DNA of 64,000 bases from Salvia splendens. Lineage: Eukaryota; Streptophyta; Magnoliopsida; Lamiales; Lamiaceae. Positions 21,851-33,775 of the stretch are shown one piece after another (position 1 is the first letter of the stretch; each line of letters starts with the position of its first letter). The notes below the pieces were generated by a model, which was given only the letters and a program-made list of their open reading frames with translations, was not told the origin of the DNA and did not search any database. The position numbers were made by a program, and so were the translations under genes. The DNA lies in assembly GCF_004379255.2 (NCBI RefSeq), contig NC_056035.1, forward strand, positions 28,024,502-28,088,501. The letters run 5' to 3'.

Positions 21851-22926
21851 TATTCAAATTTCAGTACTAAGGTTTTCGAAAGGGACCTAATATTATCTGC
21901 TAAAAACACCACGGAAAAAAGTGAAAAAAAAACATGAAAGAAGATGAGGAAATAGCAAGCACATTGCATTTCACGCGTTAATAAATCTCATCTATTGTTA
22001 GTTAAAAAATACATACATATATATAGAATAAGAATACTTATTATCTATAATAACACTAATCGATTCTATATATATACAACAGGCAGACCTTGGAGATATC
22101 ATGTTCGTTTTGGCATGGACATATAATAGAATAACCTGGACTGCTACAGCTTCAGATCAAGCATCGACGAGCAGCAGCCTATTTCGACTGTTTTGGGCTC
22201 CCCTTCCCCTCTGTAGCAGAACGACGACCATGCTTCTTTGTGCCACCGATCAGTTCATGTAGCAGGAAAGGTTCCTATCTATCTGTGGGCTTTCACCATA
22301 TTTCTACAAGATCAAAAAGGAGTTTGTATAAGCTAAATCAAATAGGCAAGTTGAAGCATGGATTAGATTGGGTGAACACTATATGAATTTTTTTAATGTA
22401 ATCTAACAAGAAAGGTTCCACAGTGGAAACAAGTGTAATGCTTCTGTTAATATGGAGATAAACTACTACACCCTCCATCCTCTAGAAATAGGAACTTTTG
22501 AAATGGCACGGGTTTTGATGCAAAATTGGAAAAGTAAGAGAGAGATAGAAAGAAAAGTGTATTAGTAATAGGTCTCACCTCATTAGAGAGAAATAAATTG
22601 CCTTAAATAGAAAGTTTCTATTTTTAGGGGACAGACTAAAAAAGACTAAAAAGGAAAGAGTTTCTATTTTTAGGGGACGGAGTGAGTACTATTAACCCCA
22701 ACAATCCTAATATATCCAATCCATTGTTTCAAGAAAAATTGTATCGGCAAATGGTCATCAAAACTCTGCGAGTAAACTTTAGAAAAATATAATTATAAAA
22801 CCATAACAAAATGTTGAGCATACCTTTGATTTCAGAACCTGAATGCCATTTGGAAGGCACATCTCAACAAGCTCGAGAAGAGGCTCACCAAATGAATGAC
22901 AAGAGAAGTTACAGCAAGCATGCATG
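21851..22926 (-). other. 3' flank and probable 3' UTR of the flippase gene
   Basis: No separate gene. On the minus strand a donor-like AAAG|GTATGC near 22824 and an acceptor-like TTGTAG near 22306 could bound a 3' UTR intron that contains the Stowaway at 22469-22686. This is inferred from splice-like sequences only; the polyadenylation site is not identified. Confidence 0.35.
22469..22686. mobile_element. Stowaway MITE
   Basis: TA then CACCCTCCATCCTCTAGAAA, right end TTTTTAGGGGACGGAGTGAG then TA (22687-22688). A GTTTCTATTTTTAGGGGAC segment is duplicated within the right arm. It lies downstream of the flippase stop codon, perhaps within a 3' UTR intron. Confidence 0.85.
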
Positions 22927-25900
22927 TCAGCTTGAATCCTGATCTGCATTAGAGCCAAAAAAAGGTCGCCTTTTTCTCAATATCTCAGCTTCTCTAGCAA
23001 TCTGGATATCAGAGGGCCAGAAGATCTGACGGCAAACTTTGAATATAAACCGGGGGAGCAATCCTATAACCATTATGAGTAAGATGGAGATCCAGTAAAC
23101 CGGTGATTTTACAAGATGGTATATTGTACTGCAAAACAACAATTTCACAGTGTCAACCATAGATGACTATTAGTGCATCTTATAAATATGCGATGAATGA
23201 TAATTTTCAACATATAGACTAACCCATAATTAGGGAAAACAGGTATAGAATCAAGCACCACCATGCAACCATATGTTACAACAATTGAGCCCCATATAGC
23301 AGCATGAGCAACAAATACCCAGCGCTGAATATCCATTGCCAAGTGCACATTAACTAATATGACAACTGCAATTGTCCATAAGCTTCCCATACTCCATATG
23401 TCAATAGTGCTTTCTCTGTAGGTGAACAATGGTACGTAGAAGAGTACAAGGCTCTGCCACAATGTGTCCAACATTGTAATCCAGAAGAGTGACATATTGT
23501 AACTCTCTTGTCGGTGCCCTGCTGCATAGAGCTTTGGATATTTGAGTAATGTCTTATGACTTAGGTCCTTGTCTAGAATACCAACAACAACCGTTGGTAC
23601 AGATGTATATATGACGGAGTAAAAAACACTGCTCCAATCTGTCAATGCAGAAGTAGTAGAAAAGGCTGTACATAAGATATACCTGCAAAATTAATAGAAG
23701 AAAGCACTAGTTCAGCAGAGATCCATGTGTAGTTAAACTATGCGTAGGTGTGTGGATTTTCGTATGCAACAAACAAGCCTTTCATGATATCAACTTGGAA
23801 AGCCCCAGATTTCGTAAGGAAACATTATGCACTACATAAAGATCAAGGATACTCTGCGTACCAGAAAAGCATCAACACAAAAACAGCATTGCGATAAAAA
23901 TTGTAGAGAATGAGATAGCCAAGCCGCTGATAATTCCAGTGTCCATGCACCAAAAGCAATCTTTTCAAAAATCTGAACTGGCCCATAGCAAAGTCTGATG
24001 CCATCACAGCTTGGCGCCCTTCTTGACCACAAATTCCAACACCAACATCCGCCATTTGGATCATGGAAACGTCATTAGCCCCTGCAAAAAATCATTAATC
24101 ATCAGATGACGAAAAAGAGATTTTCATGAAGTTTTATGAAAGATGTACTAGTTCATAAAGTTCAGAGTTCAGACAGAAAACAAGAAGAGGCATGAATCAT
24201 GAGTCACACTAGACTATCAGTGTACTGCAATAACAAATTCAGATTTACAACCCAACTCAAAACATAATGCAGAAATTATCTGCTTAACCCTAAGCAACCG
24301 AGATCACAACGAAAAGATAATGTAATGATACAAACAAAGATATATGTATTGAAAACATAACCGACTCACCGTCACCGATGGCTAGTGTAAGATCATCAGT
24401 GCGGCTTTTAATCATGTCCACAATTCCAGCCTTCTGCAAGGGTGCTACCCTACAACAGAGCACCACCTTACACAACGTGGCTAGGTTGAACAACTGATGA
24501 CATTGACAAAAAAAAAGAAGTAAGAGGCTTGTTCATTCTTATAACTGCAAATAAGCTTCTATTAAGATATCAAACATAAAGCTAAGAAATGCTTAAGTAA
24601 AATCTTTAACGTAAAACTAGTCTAGGACAGCTAAACAAAAACATTGGTTTTTGTTGTATAGTACTCCCTCCGTCCCTCAAAAGTATGAACTATTTCCTTA
24701 TTAGTCCGTCCTTGAAAAGTAGGAGCTTTCTAATTTTGGAATAGTTAAACAACACATTACCCCTAAACATCATTTTATTTACAATTTATACCATTAGTCC
24801 ATTACACTACCCTACTAATGATGCGGAGCCCCCTATATATTAACACTACTTACACTATTCTTTATCTTTCGCTCTCTTACTTTACCAATTATACATTAAA
24901 ACCCGTGCTGAACCAAATGGTCATACTTTTTTAGGGACGGAGGGAGTATAAAATAAACACAAACTAAAAAATTGCAAAAAAAGAAAATAAATCAATTGAA
25001 AAGAATGAGGTGTACCTCGTATTCCAAGTCTTTCTCTAATATGTATACCAGACTGTTGCCATCAATTATAAGTGCTAGCGGGCCAAAAGTAGGCCTATCT
25101 TCCTCACCTGTAATCTGTTGAGACATATTGGAAGACTTTGTTTGAGAAGTCATTTCAAGAAAATTATGTTCAGTCTTCCTCTTCAAATTCGTTATATCAT
25201 CAAAGGAACTTGCATAATTGACATGGTATTTGGCCTTGGCATCACATAATAGTTTTCTGCATTCATGTTCTGAATTTCCATTGATTATGATCTGGTGCAT
25301 ATCTGCTGTCAAGAGTCGGCAAGAAAGACCAACAGATATTGCCGTCTCTTGCTTATCTCCAGTGAGAACCCACACCTTTATTCCAGCTTGCCGCAGGGAC
25401 TCAATGGCTTCGGGTACACCCTCTTGTAACTTGTCCTCAATAGCTGTCGCTCCAAGAAGGGTCAAGTTGCATTCAATGAGAGCTGCAGCTTGTCGTAGTT
25501 TTACAACTCTATCAGTCAAAGATGTGCACGCATCTTCATACATTTGTTGCCACTCTGCAAGGAGTTCACCATTAAAGTCCCTAGATGCAACAACCAGGGT
25601 GCGTAAACCTTCAGATGAATAATCATTCAGATGTACTTGTGTTACATGTCTCATGCGATCATCACATGGAAGATCTTTTTTTAAGATGCTGAACATTGAT
25701 GTATCAGCCCCCTTCACCAACACCTTAACGCTGCCATTGGGAAATCTAATGACAACCGACATTCTTTTACGCACGCTATCAAACTCATGCAAACCCAATA
25801 CATCCAACCTGCATTGGACAGGGTAAATACTCTAAGCCACAAAAATAACTTCAAGATTAACAGGAGTCAATGACTATCAATGGGAACTAACTGCACTATG

Positions 25901-28388
25901 AAAAATATCCATGTACTAAATTCAGTAAAAGAGGAAACGATGAATAACAGATACTATAGGTTGTTAAGAATAATCAGCTTATTGGGGATCAAAAAAGTTA
26001 GGAGATTATAAGTGAAGTAATGAGGTGAGCTTTTTACCTTAACTTCTCACCATTGGCATCAATCACTATATGCCCAGATGTCCGCTCAAAAAGTGTATAC
26101 CCATAAGCAGAGGCTGCTGCAACCAATGCCTGTTCATCAGGAGACTCACCTTGATAATCTATAGAGATCTGGCCATCACTCAATAAACTACCAGAAATAC
26201 TTGAAGGACTCCCGGTAAGAATGGGTATCACGGTGTTACAAGCTGCAAGTGTCAGGAAAAAGTCGTATGCAGCAATTCTTTCTTCTCCATGCAGATCTTT
26301 GTACGATAATTTGATGAGTTCAGGATCAGGGGTGATTTCAGATTTAAGCTTCCATTTTCTTCCACTCCCCATAGCCTCTTCCACTGGACATATTATCACA
26401 AGGTAGGCCGAAAATCATGAAAGAGAAAATGACAAGACATAAATAAATGATATTATCTCAACTATGAAAACATGAGCATGCACACATAAAACACAGAAGG
26501 TCTTAAAAAACTTTAGCACTATGGAAAGAAACTTTAAAAGAAAAGAGCGGTGGAGAAATAAATTATTAGTTTAGACCATAATAAGATTAACAAGCAAATT
26601 AAATTGCGGCTATCTCTCGGAACTCAAAGTTGAGAGGAAAAAGAAGAATAAGGCAACGGATTTAAAAATTGGACAAGTGAACAGGAAAAAGAAGAATAAG
26701 GTGTGAAAATAAAAACAGGACAGGTGAAATGCTGAAGGGTGTCTGTTCTGCAGATATAATAATGACCTAAACTGCAGTCTTTTCAAAGCATGTCAGAGAC
26801 AAGCATATATCTTGTTTATCAATATTCAATACAGTTCACTGAACTTCAAGAAGTTATTCATGTAAAATTACAAAAGAATGAGGGTCATACACTCGCTGAT
26901 TAGCTATAGAAATACCCATAGATCTTTTTTCCTTATAGATAACAATGCAATAATGCTTGAATATATGCAACACAGGGCAACACCAACATAAATTCACATT
27001 ATCATCAAAGTAAAGCAAGACTTTCAAATTATACCTCCGGCGTCTATCTCACGTGAACCAGCTTTAGAGTCACCATAACTCTTCCCCCAGATACTTGCTT
27101 TCTTGAATTCCATCTTGTTTTCTGTAAGTGTGCCTGTCTTATCAGAAAGTATATATCGTATCTGTCCCAAATCCTCATTAATATTCAAGGATCTGCACTG
27201 AAACCTAGAATTGCTCAAACTGTCATACATGTGCTGATCACCAATCATGAAATATGATTGCCCCAACCGCACCAGCTCCATTGTAATGTAGAGGGATATC
27301 GGAATCATTATCTGGAAAACTATGATAGAACTCAAGAATGAGAAAAATGTCTCCATAGGAATTCCATAGTACTTGTACTTCTTGCCATCTTTTCCCTTTT
27401 GGAAGTAAATTTTTCGGTAGTAAGGCAGTGTATCAAGCTGAGACTTGTGCCGATTTAACCATAAACCCATCCCTAGGCCGACAACAAGGCACATGATTAA
27501 AAGAAAAACTGATAACCAAAATGTCTCCCGGTTCATGTAGGTTTCCAGTCTGCTTCTTTTAGAAGGGGACATTGCACTGTTCAGCATAGCTTTTGTATCC
27601 TGTCCAGCGTAAACCACGACCCCAACTGCCCATTCTGTGTTCTTCAGCTGACAGCCACGCAGAATAATATTGGATTGGCTGAGAGGAAGGAAATGCCCAT
27701 TGAGCTCCATATTTGCCATGAACTCATAGATATTCCTGTTTGGCTGCTCACAAGTGATGATACCAGATATCATAGTCCCTTCGAGAAAAAGTTTATTAGT
27801 TTCTTGTCGAGCATACCTTGTTTTTAAGTTTGATTCACCATCCAAATTCATTGTCTGTATGTAGGCAATTCCACTAGGATCACTCGTTCCTAGCAACACC
27901 ATATCACAAGGAATAGTTTCATCAGAACTGATCTTCAATACCTCACCAGCCTGAATCATTTTCCACCTTTTGGGATGGAATCCATCTGATTGTAGCACTA
28001 GTGCCTCCCTATTATTCTCATTCCTGTCAGATCTGTGTCTGCGCCAATCCTCATAACCATCTTTGACAGCCGTGACAGTAAGCACAAAAAGAAGAGGGAA
28101 AAGGGAAACTGTTCTGCCAAATACTGCAAGAGGGGGAAGCTGGTTCAAAGCAGCAATGGCTAGAAAATACAAATAAGCCACCCTGTGAAACTGAATGAAA
28201 AGGTTTTTGGGCAAGAAGTTAAGCAATGTGTACTTGCTTGTCCGGATCTCGTTCCCAGAAAACTGAGAGTGATCACATGTCTTCTTTGGATCATTAATAT
28301 GTATCAACCTGGGGTTATCATGACCTGTGGTATTATCATCAAGCTTCATGTTTAAGTGAAACTCCTCAGGCCTATGAGGTTTGCCCAC
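22927..28388 (-). CDS. ALA1: P4-type phospholipid-transporting ATPase (flippase), ALA1-like; 7 coding exons
   Basis: P4-ATPases move phospholipids from the outer to the cytosolic leaflet of the plasma membrane or endomembranes, usually with an ALIS/CDC50 beta subunit. Exons on the minus strand, set from GT/AG sites that keep phase, are 28388-27035, 26383-26038, 25808-25016, 24493-24370, 24081-23862, 23682-23224 and 23128-22927 (stop TGA). They sum to about 1165 residues, normal for the family. Visible motifs are the N-terminal [12 protein letters not shown]1-2 with [29 protein letters not shown] (actuator), the [12 protein letters not shown] helix in place of the cation site, the DKTGTLT phosphorylation site, the [14 protein letters not shown] nucleotide-domain motif, [10 protein letters not shown], the [18 protein letters not shown] hinge (split over two exons), and six C-terminal TM helices. 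No frame break is seen. The start is uncertain. The first long exon opens at a GTG after an acceptor-like AACAG, so the true ATG is either in an upstream exon (a candidate ATGCCTCCCAAG lies about 150 bp upstream) or an internal Met. Relatives often carry a longer N-terminal extension. A Stowaway sits in intron 3. Confidence 0.88.
24664..24946. mobile_element. Stowaway MITE in intron 3 of the flippase gene
   Basis: TA then CTCCCTCCGTCCCTCAAAAG, right end TTTTTTAGGGACGGAGGGAG then TA (24947-24948). 283 bp, well preserved, with the Stowaway interior CTCTCTTACTTTACCAATTA. Confidence 0.92.
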
Positions 28389-29601
28389 GGCCTGTTACCA
28401 GGAAGAAGGAGAAATGTGAGATGAAGCCCCAGATGTATCAACGTTCCGCTGCACATCTATTATCACACAATTCCATGATACAAAGCGTCACCGTGCTCTT
28501 GGGAGGCATTGCTGACGGAGGTCAAATGAAAAACCTCCCTTTCTTCCACCCTCGAAAGCACGGCGTTGTGATAAATTTCCCCGAAACAGCTTCACGCAGC
28601 AGAGTTTTTCTCGAACTTGATACAAATTGCAATCTTGTGTGTCATCAGGAATCCAGAAGAGAACGATCTGTCACGGCGCAAACATGACAATGAGCTGAAT
28701 CTCAAGGACAAGTTAAGGCGCTGATGTTGAGCTGGGGTTGTGGATTATAAAATGGTTAAGATTTAGGCAGCAATGGCTTGTCAGAACACATAAAGAATCC
28801 ATCAACACTAACAAAACGAATTTCTTAAGGAGAAAATTCGGTAAAACCCTAAAATCCCCAACCTGAAAATTGAGTCACCAACGGATAAGATTTGAGGAGA
28901 AGACAAAATCGGGAGGCGAAATCAATGCATTACTACTGGAGCATTTGGAAAACTCGGCAATACCAGTTCAAAATCAATTCACTCAAAAAACTAAGCTCTT
29001 AAACCCTAGTAGACATGAGTGCTGGATAAAAACACAGCTTTACCTTGAGAGAGAGAAAAAAAAAAAGCAGCAGATCCAAAAATCAAATCGAATCAGCGAT
29101 GAAATAGAAATTAAAGGCCTAGAAATGCATCACCGCCGAAAAAGAGCATCAGCATTTAAGATAATTGAAGACGCAAGAAAAAACAAAAACGAAATTCGTA
29201 ATCATTAGAGTGCAGATGAATTATAGATAAAAGGACATCAAACAATAAAGAGAGGGCTGACCTTGAAGCGCAGAGAGATGGCCCGTTTATTTATGAATGA
29301 ACTGAATACGAAATTATGGGAGTCGAAAATTTGGCAGATTTCAGATCTCCGATCCCTTTCTTTGTTTATCGGCTTCTGTTTCTCAATCCACAACACTTCT
29401 TCTTTTTCTTTTTACTTTTTTTTTCAGGAAGAATTAATGAAATTAAATTAGTGAACAAGTGATTTGGATTAGAAGAAAGTGTATTGTTCTGCAACTGAAG
29501 CAATGTTGGTAGGGATGATTTGGATTGAGAGAGATTATTTCACGGCGTGATATTTGGCTTTTTTATTTTTTATTTTTGCTTTTCATATATTTTCTGCTTT
29601 A
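28389..29601 (-). promoter_or_regulatory. 5' leader exons/introns and promoter of the flippase gene
   Basis: No independent gene; reading frames on the plus strand here are incidental. On the minus strand a donor-like CTTCAAG|GTCAGC (about 29262) and an acceptor-like TTTTCAG|GTTGGGG (about 28865) suggest a 5' leader intron. A second acceptor-like AACAG occurs just before the coding exon (28393). The transcription start should lie near or above 29280-29550. The region is cut short on its upstream side by a Harbinger element that begins at 31215 and ends at 29602, so the proximal promoter is at most a few hundred bases of ordinary sequence. Confidence 0.45.
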
Positions 29602-31215
29602 GGGCATCCGCAGTGGTGCGGATGTCCGGCGGGAATTCCCCGCGGAATTCCCAAAAACACCTCCTACCACGTCATACGGACTCCCCACTGCACAGTGGCG
29701 GAATTCTCCGCGGAATTCCCGACGGACTTCCCACAATAAAAAAAATCACAAATTCACAAATTAAACAATTTCTAGAATTAAACAATTTACGGAATTAAAA
29801 TTTCGAAGCGAATACGGAGAAAATACAACAACTTTATTAAAAAAACATACTTCATTAAAAAAATACATTATTATTACAAATAAAAAACAGCTTCTCACTC
29901 CTCGGATTCCCCGTCGCCAGTCCCCCGCCGTCCCCGCCGCCAGACCCCCCGCTGCTGCCCCCCTCGCCATCGCTATCCGACATCTCGTCGAACCCCAAAT
30001 CGCGCCGCATACTGTTGAAGAGGGGTTTAAGCTTCCGCTTGTAATGGGGGTCGGTCGTTTGGCCTCATTCAACCATCGCACGTAACAAGGTTTCATGTGT
30101 CACGATGCAGGCGAATGATGGGTTCTCGGGATCGTTTTGAGGGGGTGCTGCCGATTGGGCCGCGGCGGATCCGCTGGTGCTTCCCCTTGACATCTGCGCC
30201 GCGGACTTTTGCCCAACCGGGAGACGGCGGCGGGCCGACGATGTGGGTGTGGGGAACTCTGATTCGGGAGAGGGGAGTTCCGCGGAACCAGCACTGCTAC
30301 TGTACTCTCCGGAGGCGCTGATCTTCGTCCACTTCGGCCAGCCAGATTCAACACCCGTAGTGAACTTGGGCGAAGACTGCACCACAAGATACACCGGCCA
30401 ATACTTGAATTCCCCGAAGCCCTTGTCAGCGTCGGGGAACTGTTGATGAGCCAGCAGCTTCACATCCTCGGCAGACATGCCGCTGGTTGCCGAGCGGAGG
30501 TTGTTTGTGTAAATGCCGGCAAATTGGCTGCGTCTCGAGAGGAGAACTCGTCGGGTTGTCCGTCGACAGTAGGTCCATATAGGGCCGATAGACGTTGTCC
30601 ACCGGCGATTGGGGGATCCCCTGCCTACTCCCCCACGCAGCAACAGGTGATCCCTGCATCATCCTCGGCATCTGGGGCATCATTCTGGTACTCGCCCCGG
30701 GCATCTTGGGCATCATCTCATACCACTGCGGGTACATGTTGTAGTACCTGGGCATCATACCCGGTGGCATTTGAGATTGGGGCATCATCCCCGGCATTTG
30801 AGACATCGCAGTGGACATCGGCGTACTCCCGCCGATGGGAAAATGCGGCGCCGGTGACTCGATCGAGGCGGGGGAATCGCTATCGTGGTGCTCTATTGTT
30901 CTTCGAAAGAAAGGTATTTTTAGAGAGAGATACTCGCTAATACAAGTGGTGCGAATGAAATGAAGTTCAACGGGATGTATATATAGGAACCGAAAAAAAA
31001 CCATTTAATGCAATATACGGGAATTCCGTGCGGACGTCCGTGCAAGTCAACGCAATGGCGGACGTCCGCACGGAATTCTGCGGAACGTCGCGGAACTGCG
31101 AATTCCTCTACAGAATTCCATATTCGTGTATGCCACGCACAATGACGGACGTCCGCCATGGAATTCCCACACGCCGGTGGAAATTCTGCGTTAACGTCCG
31201 CCACTGCTGATGCTC
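29602..31215 (-). mobile_element. PIF/Harbinger element with ORF1 only
   Basis: The left terminus GGGCATCCGCAGTGGTGCGG and the right terminus CCACTGCTGATGCTC are inverted. They are flanked by TTA (29599-29601) and TAA (31216-31218), close to the TWA duplication of this superfamily. The subterminal regions are palindrome-rich with GGAATTCC and CGGACGTCCG motifs. The interior carries a broken ORF1 (see next entry) on the minus strand with a TATATATAGG box upstream, and no transposase gene. The right subterminal and leader sequence is shared with the element at 47476-48177. Confidence 0.85.
29880..30818 (-). pseudogene. Harbinger ORF1 (trihelix/NAM-associated DNA-binding protein), broken
   Basis: The start is taken at the ATG at 30818, giving MSTAMSQMPGMMPQ and a Met/Pro/Gln-rich N-terminus. 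The frame shifts near 30535, then reads a SANT/trihelix-like stretch followed by the NAM-associated C-terminal signature (FKYWPVYLVVQSSPKF, the TKISASGEYSSS segment, then LPVGQKSAAQ). In active Harbingers this protein binds DNA and helps the transposase into the nucleus. A TGA at 30067-30065 stands where a Trp is usual (LRAMVE-stop), and a recognisable tail (HYKRKLKPLFNSMRRDLGF) continues past it. Host annotation pipelines often mislabel such ORFs as glutathione S-transferase T3-like. Confidence 0.8.
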
Positions 31216-31218
31216 TAA

Positions 31219-31736
31219 AACGTAATTCAAATGACAAATTAAGCACTCAAATAAGATGCTTTTGCTTTTAATATATCCTATATACAATGACCTAACCAGA
31301 AAATCAATCATAAATTTGGGAAAAATTGATTATTATATGTCGGCTTTGCCCTTGAATATTAGTACAATTAAAAGTGAAAGTATGTACTTTTATATTGTTT
31401 TGTACTATTTCAAGAGGTCGTGGTTTGGAAAATGTGAATAATAGAAATCGACCTTTCCAACTAGTAACTCTTACATATGTGAATTTATAAATATTCTAGA
31501 AATATAAATAAATAGATAGTGCATATTCACATAATAAAATAAAATTTTACATGCGAGAGAGACCAAAGCAAAATTAATCACTACATAATTATAATTATTC
31601 AAATATAAAAAATATACAGTGGATTAAATATACTTTAAATAAATTTAGTAGTTTTCGGTTTGGAACTTTTGGAGTGATTCAATATCAATATAACCACCTA
31701 ATTTTTGTGCAGGTGTATACTTCAAAAGGGTAATAT
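31219..31736. other. No gene recognised; AT-rich intergenic sequence
   Basis: No reading frame of note and no repeat ends seen. Confidence 0.5.
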
Positions 31737-31741
31737 ATATT

Positions 31742-32388
31742 TGATGGAGTACGTACTAAACAAGCCCAACAGCAGTAAAGCCCAAGAAAGAGTATCAGTT
31801 CGGCATGACTAAAGAGTTCAGTTCGGCACAACCAAAGAGTTCGGCCCCAGCCTACAGCTCGGTAAAAGCCAACCAATCAAACTCTGCTCTCAGGTCGGCA
31901 TCAAGCTCTACTCTCAGATCGGCAAAAGCTGCTCGGCAATAATTCAGCAGTTCGGTCTCAGTATTCGACCGAACTGGGAGATAGTGGACTCATGCAGAAC
32001 CTCCACGACCTCCACTACACCCACGATCTATTTAGTGGTGTCAAGCAGTCATTAACTCATGCAGGATAGTGGACCCATGCAAGATCGCCACGATCTCCAC
32101 GACATCCACTACCTAGTAAATAGCTGCATGCCACGATCTTGGTCCTTTGTATAAATAGAACCTAGATCAGATAGATAGGGTCACATTCTCTCGATCTCTA
32201 GAGATAAAATACAAAATAGCAAGTTTGTATTTGTAAGCTGTAGAAAACAGATCAAGCAATACAACTCTGCCCTCTTTTCTTCCCGTGGACGTAGATTTAC
32301 CTCAGTAAATCGAACCACGTAAATCTCTGTGTCGTGATCTTTATTCTCTACCAGCATTTACTAACATCAGAAATTCGCCGATTCATCA
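31742..32388 (+). repeat. 5' LTR of the Tat element
   Basis: TGATGGAGTACG...ATTCATCA. It contains a TATA-like GTATAAATAG at about 32151-32160 and repeated short motifs rich in GTTCGG and TCGGCA in the first half, and a repeated CCACGATCT/CCACGACNTCCACTA group ahead of the TATA box that may act as enhancer. RNA would start near 32185-32200. Confidence 0.92.
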
Positions 32389-32389
32389 C

Positions 32390-32407
32390 TGGCGCCGTCT
32401 GTGGGAA
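32390..32407 (+). other. Primer-binding site
   Basis: TGGCGCCGTCTGTGGGAA starts one base after the LTR end, the usual PBS type of plant Tat/Athila elements. Confidence 0.85.
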
Positions 32408-32464
32408 ACGAAGAACCAAATTTGTGATAAAGCGAATTTTTGACCCTTTTTCCACCCCAAAAAA

Positions 32465-33775
32465 ATGCATACCAGATCACATAACACCCATAATACCGTT
32501 CGTGATAACCGTGAGGAAGCTAGTCCAGCTCGCAGGTCTGAAAAACGGCCTCGGGAGACATCTACCTCCGGTTCTCACGAAGAAGGAACAAGCCACTCCA
32601 GGAGTCATCGCACCGAGTCTTCCCAGCAGCCCGATTTAAATGAAGCTGTCAAGCTGTTCTTGGCCGAGAAGCAGGAGGAGTTCTTAACCTTCCTGCAGAA
32701 GAGCCAACAGCCGGAGAAGACAACGACGGATTCTCCCTCCTCATCTAGGCATGAAAGTCACTACCGCAGTAGTGACGTGTCTTCCAGGAGAAAGAATCCT
32801 CAACCCCGACATGTTCCTGTTCCTCCTCGGTACCGGAACCACAGGAGAACTCCATCTCCTCCGTACCGAAGAGATGTCGGGTTCGCCATGTACGGAGCAT
32901 TAAAGACTCCGTTCTCGGACGATATCACCCGAACTCCTTTGCCGCGGAACTACCGAACTCCGTCGATAACCTATGACGGACTCGTGGATCCTCATGATTT
33001 CTTGGGACGCTATCAATATAACATGGCGAACCAGGGTCTCAACGAGGTCCACATGTGCAAGCTGTTCCCCGAGCTGCTCATCGGGAACGCCAGAAGGTGG
33101 TTCGACAGCCTTCCTCAAGGCAGCATTAGATCCTACCGAGATCTAATGGATGCTTTCCACAGGAGGTTCTTTCAGAAAGCGGAAGCCCGGATCACTTCGG
33201 CTCAGCTGCTTTCTATTCGTCAAGGTCGCGACGAAAAAATCAGCGACTTTATGACAAGATTCCACAAGGAATGCCTGCAAGTAGACGATCTCAACGATCT
33301 ACTTGTCATTTCGGCATTCCAAAATGGAATCCAGCCCGGAGCTCTCTACAGAAAGCTCGTGGAATGCAGTCCGCAAACAGCTCAAGAGATGTGGGACATT
33401 GCGGACCAGTACTCCCGGGCCGATGAGGCAGACCGTCGCAAACGGTCGTTAGACAGCTCATCGTCCCGAGGAGACAGAAGGAAGCCCGATCATAGCGATC
33501 AGGGGCATCCTCGCCGGACTCCATTTGAAAGAATTCAAAGGGCTCCGGTGCAAGACAGATTGGGACCCCCGTCTCAATCCCGAGAAGCCGCCCGCTCAGT
33601 TCGTACCGCTGAACAAGTCAAGAGCGGAAATTTTCGAACTACATTCCGATATGTTCGAAAGACCAAAGCGGATGACGAAATCAGCCGCGCGGCGACCTCA
33701 GGATCAATATTGCTCCTTCCATCAAACCCACGGTCACGATACCGAGGAGTGCCGAGATTTGGCTGCAGGTATTGA
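32465..33775 (+). CDS. Gag polyprotein (Tat element), first part
   Basis: The structural protein forms the virus-like particle. The start ATG at 32465 opens a charged N-terminus (R/S/E/H-rich, about 140 residues). The Retrotrans_gag domain follows at about residues 155-320 (RRWFDSLPQGSIRSYRDLMD, FHKECLQVDDLNDL, SAFQNGIQPGALYRKL). The natural continuation of Gag is in another frame: a run of five C at 33566-33570 carries one base too many relative to the homologous reading, so this frame goes on into nonsense and stops at 33775. It is either a single-base insertion in this copy or, less likely, a programmed slip. Confidence 0.88.
   Translation: MHTRSHNTHNTVRDNREEASPARRSEKRPRETSTSGSHEEGTSHSRSHRTESSQQPDLNEAVKLFLAEKQEEFLTFLQKSQQPEKTTTDSPSSSRHESHYRSSDVSSRRKNPQPRHVPVPPRYRNHRRTPSPPYRRDVGFAMYGALKTPFSDDITRTPLPRNYRTPSITYDGLVDPHDFLGRYQYNMANQGLNEVHMCKLFPELLIGNARRWFDSLPQGSIRSYRDLMDAFHRRFFQKAEARITSAQLLSIRQGRDEKISDFMTRFHKECLQVDDLNDLLVISAFQNGIQPGALYRKLVECSPQTAQEMWDIADQYSRADEADRRKRSLDSSSSRGDRRKPDHSDQGHPRRTPFERIQRAPVQDRLGPPSQSREAARSVRTAEQVKSGNFRTTFRYVRKTKADDEISRAATSGSILLLPSNPRSRYRGVPRFGCRY

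Noticed and set aside
28421..29451. Plus-strand frames near the flippase 5' end (28421-28687, 28870-29208, 29263-29451)
   Set aside because: They overlap the leader exons and introns of the minus-strand gene, show no domain and have low-complexity composition.
30443..30940. Plus-strand 165-codon frame
   Set aside because: It is the antisense shadow of the Harbinger ORF1 remnant on the minus strand, which has recognisable motifs.
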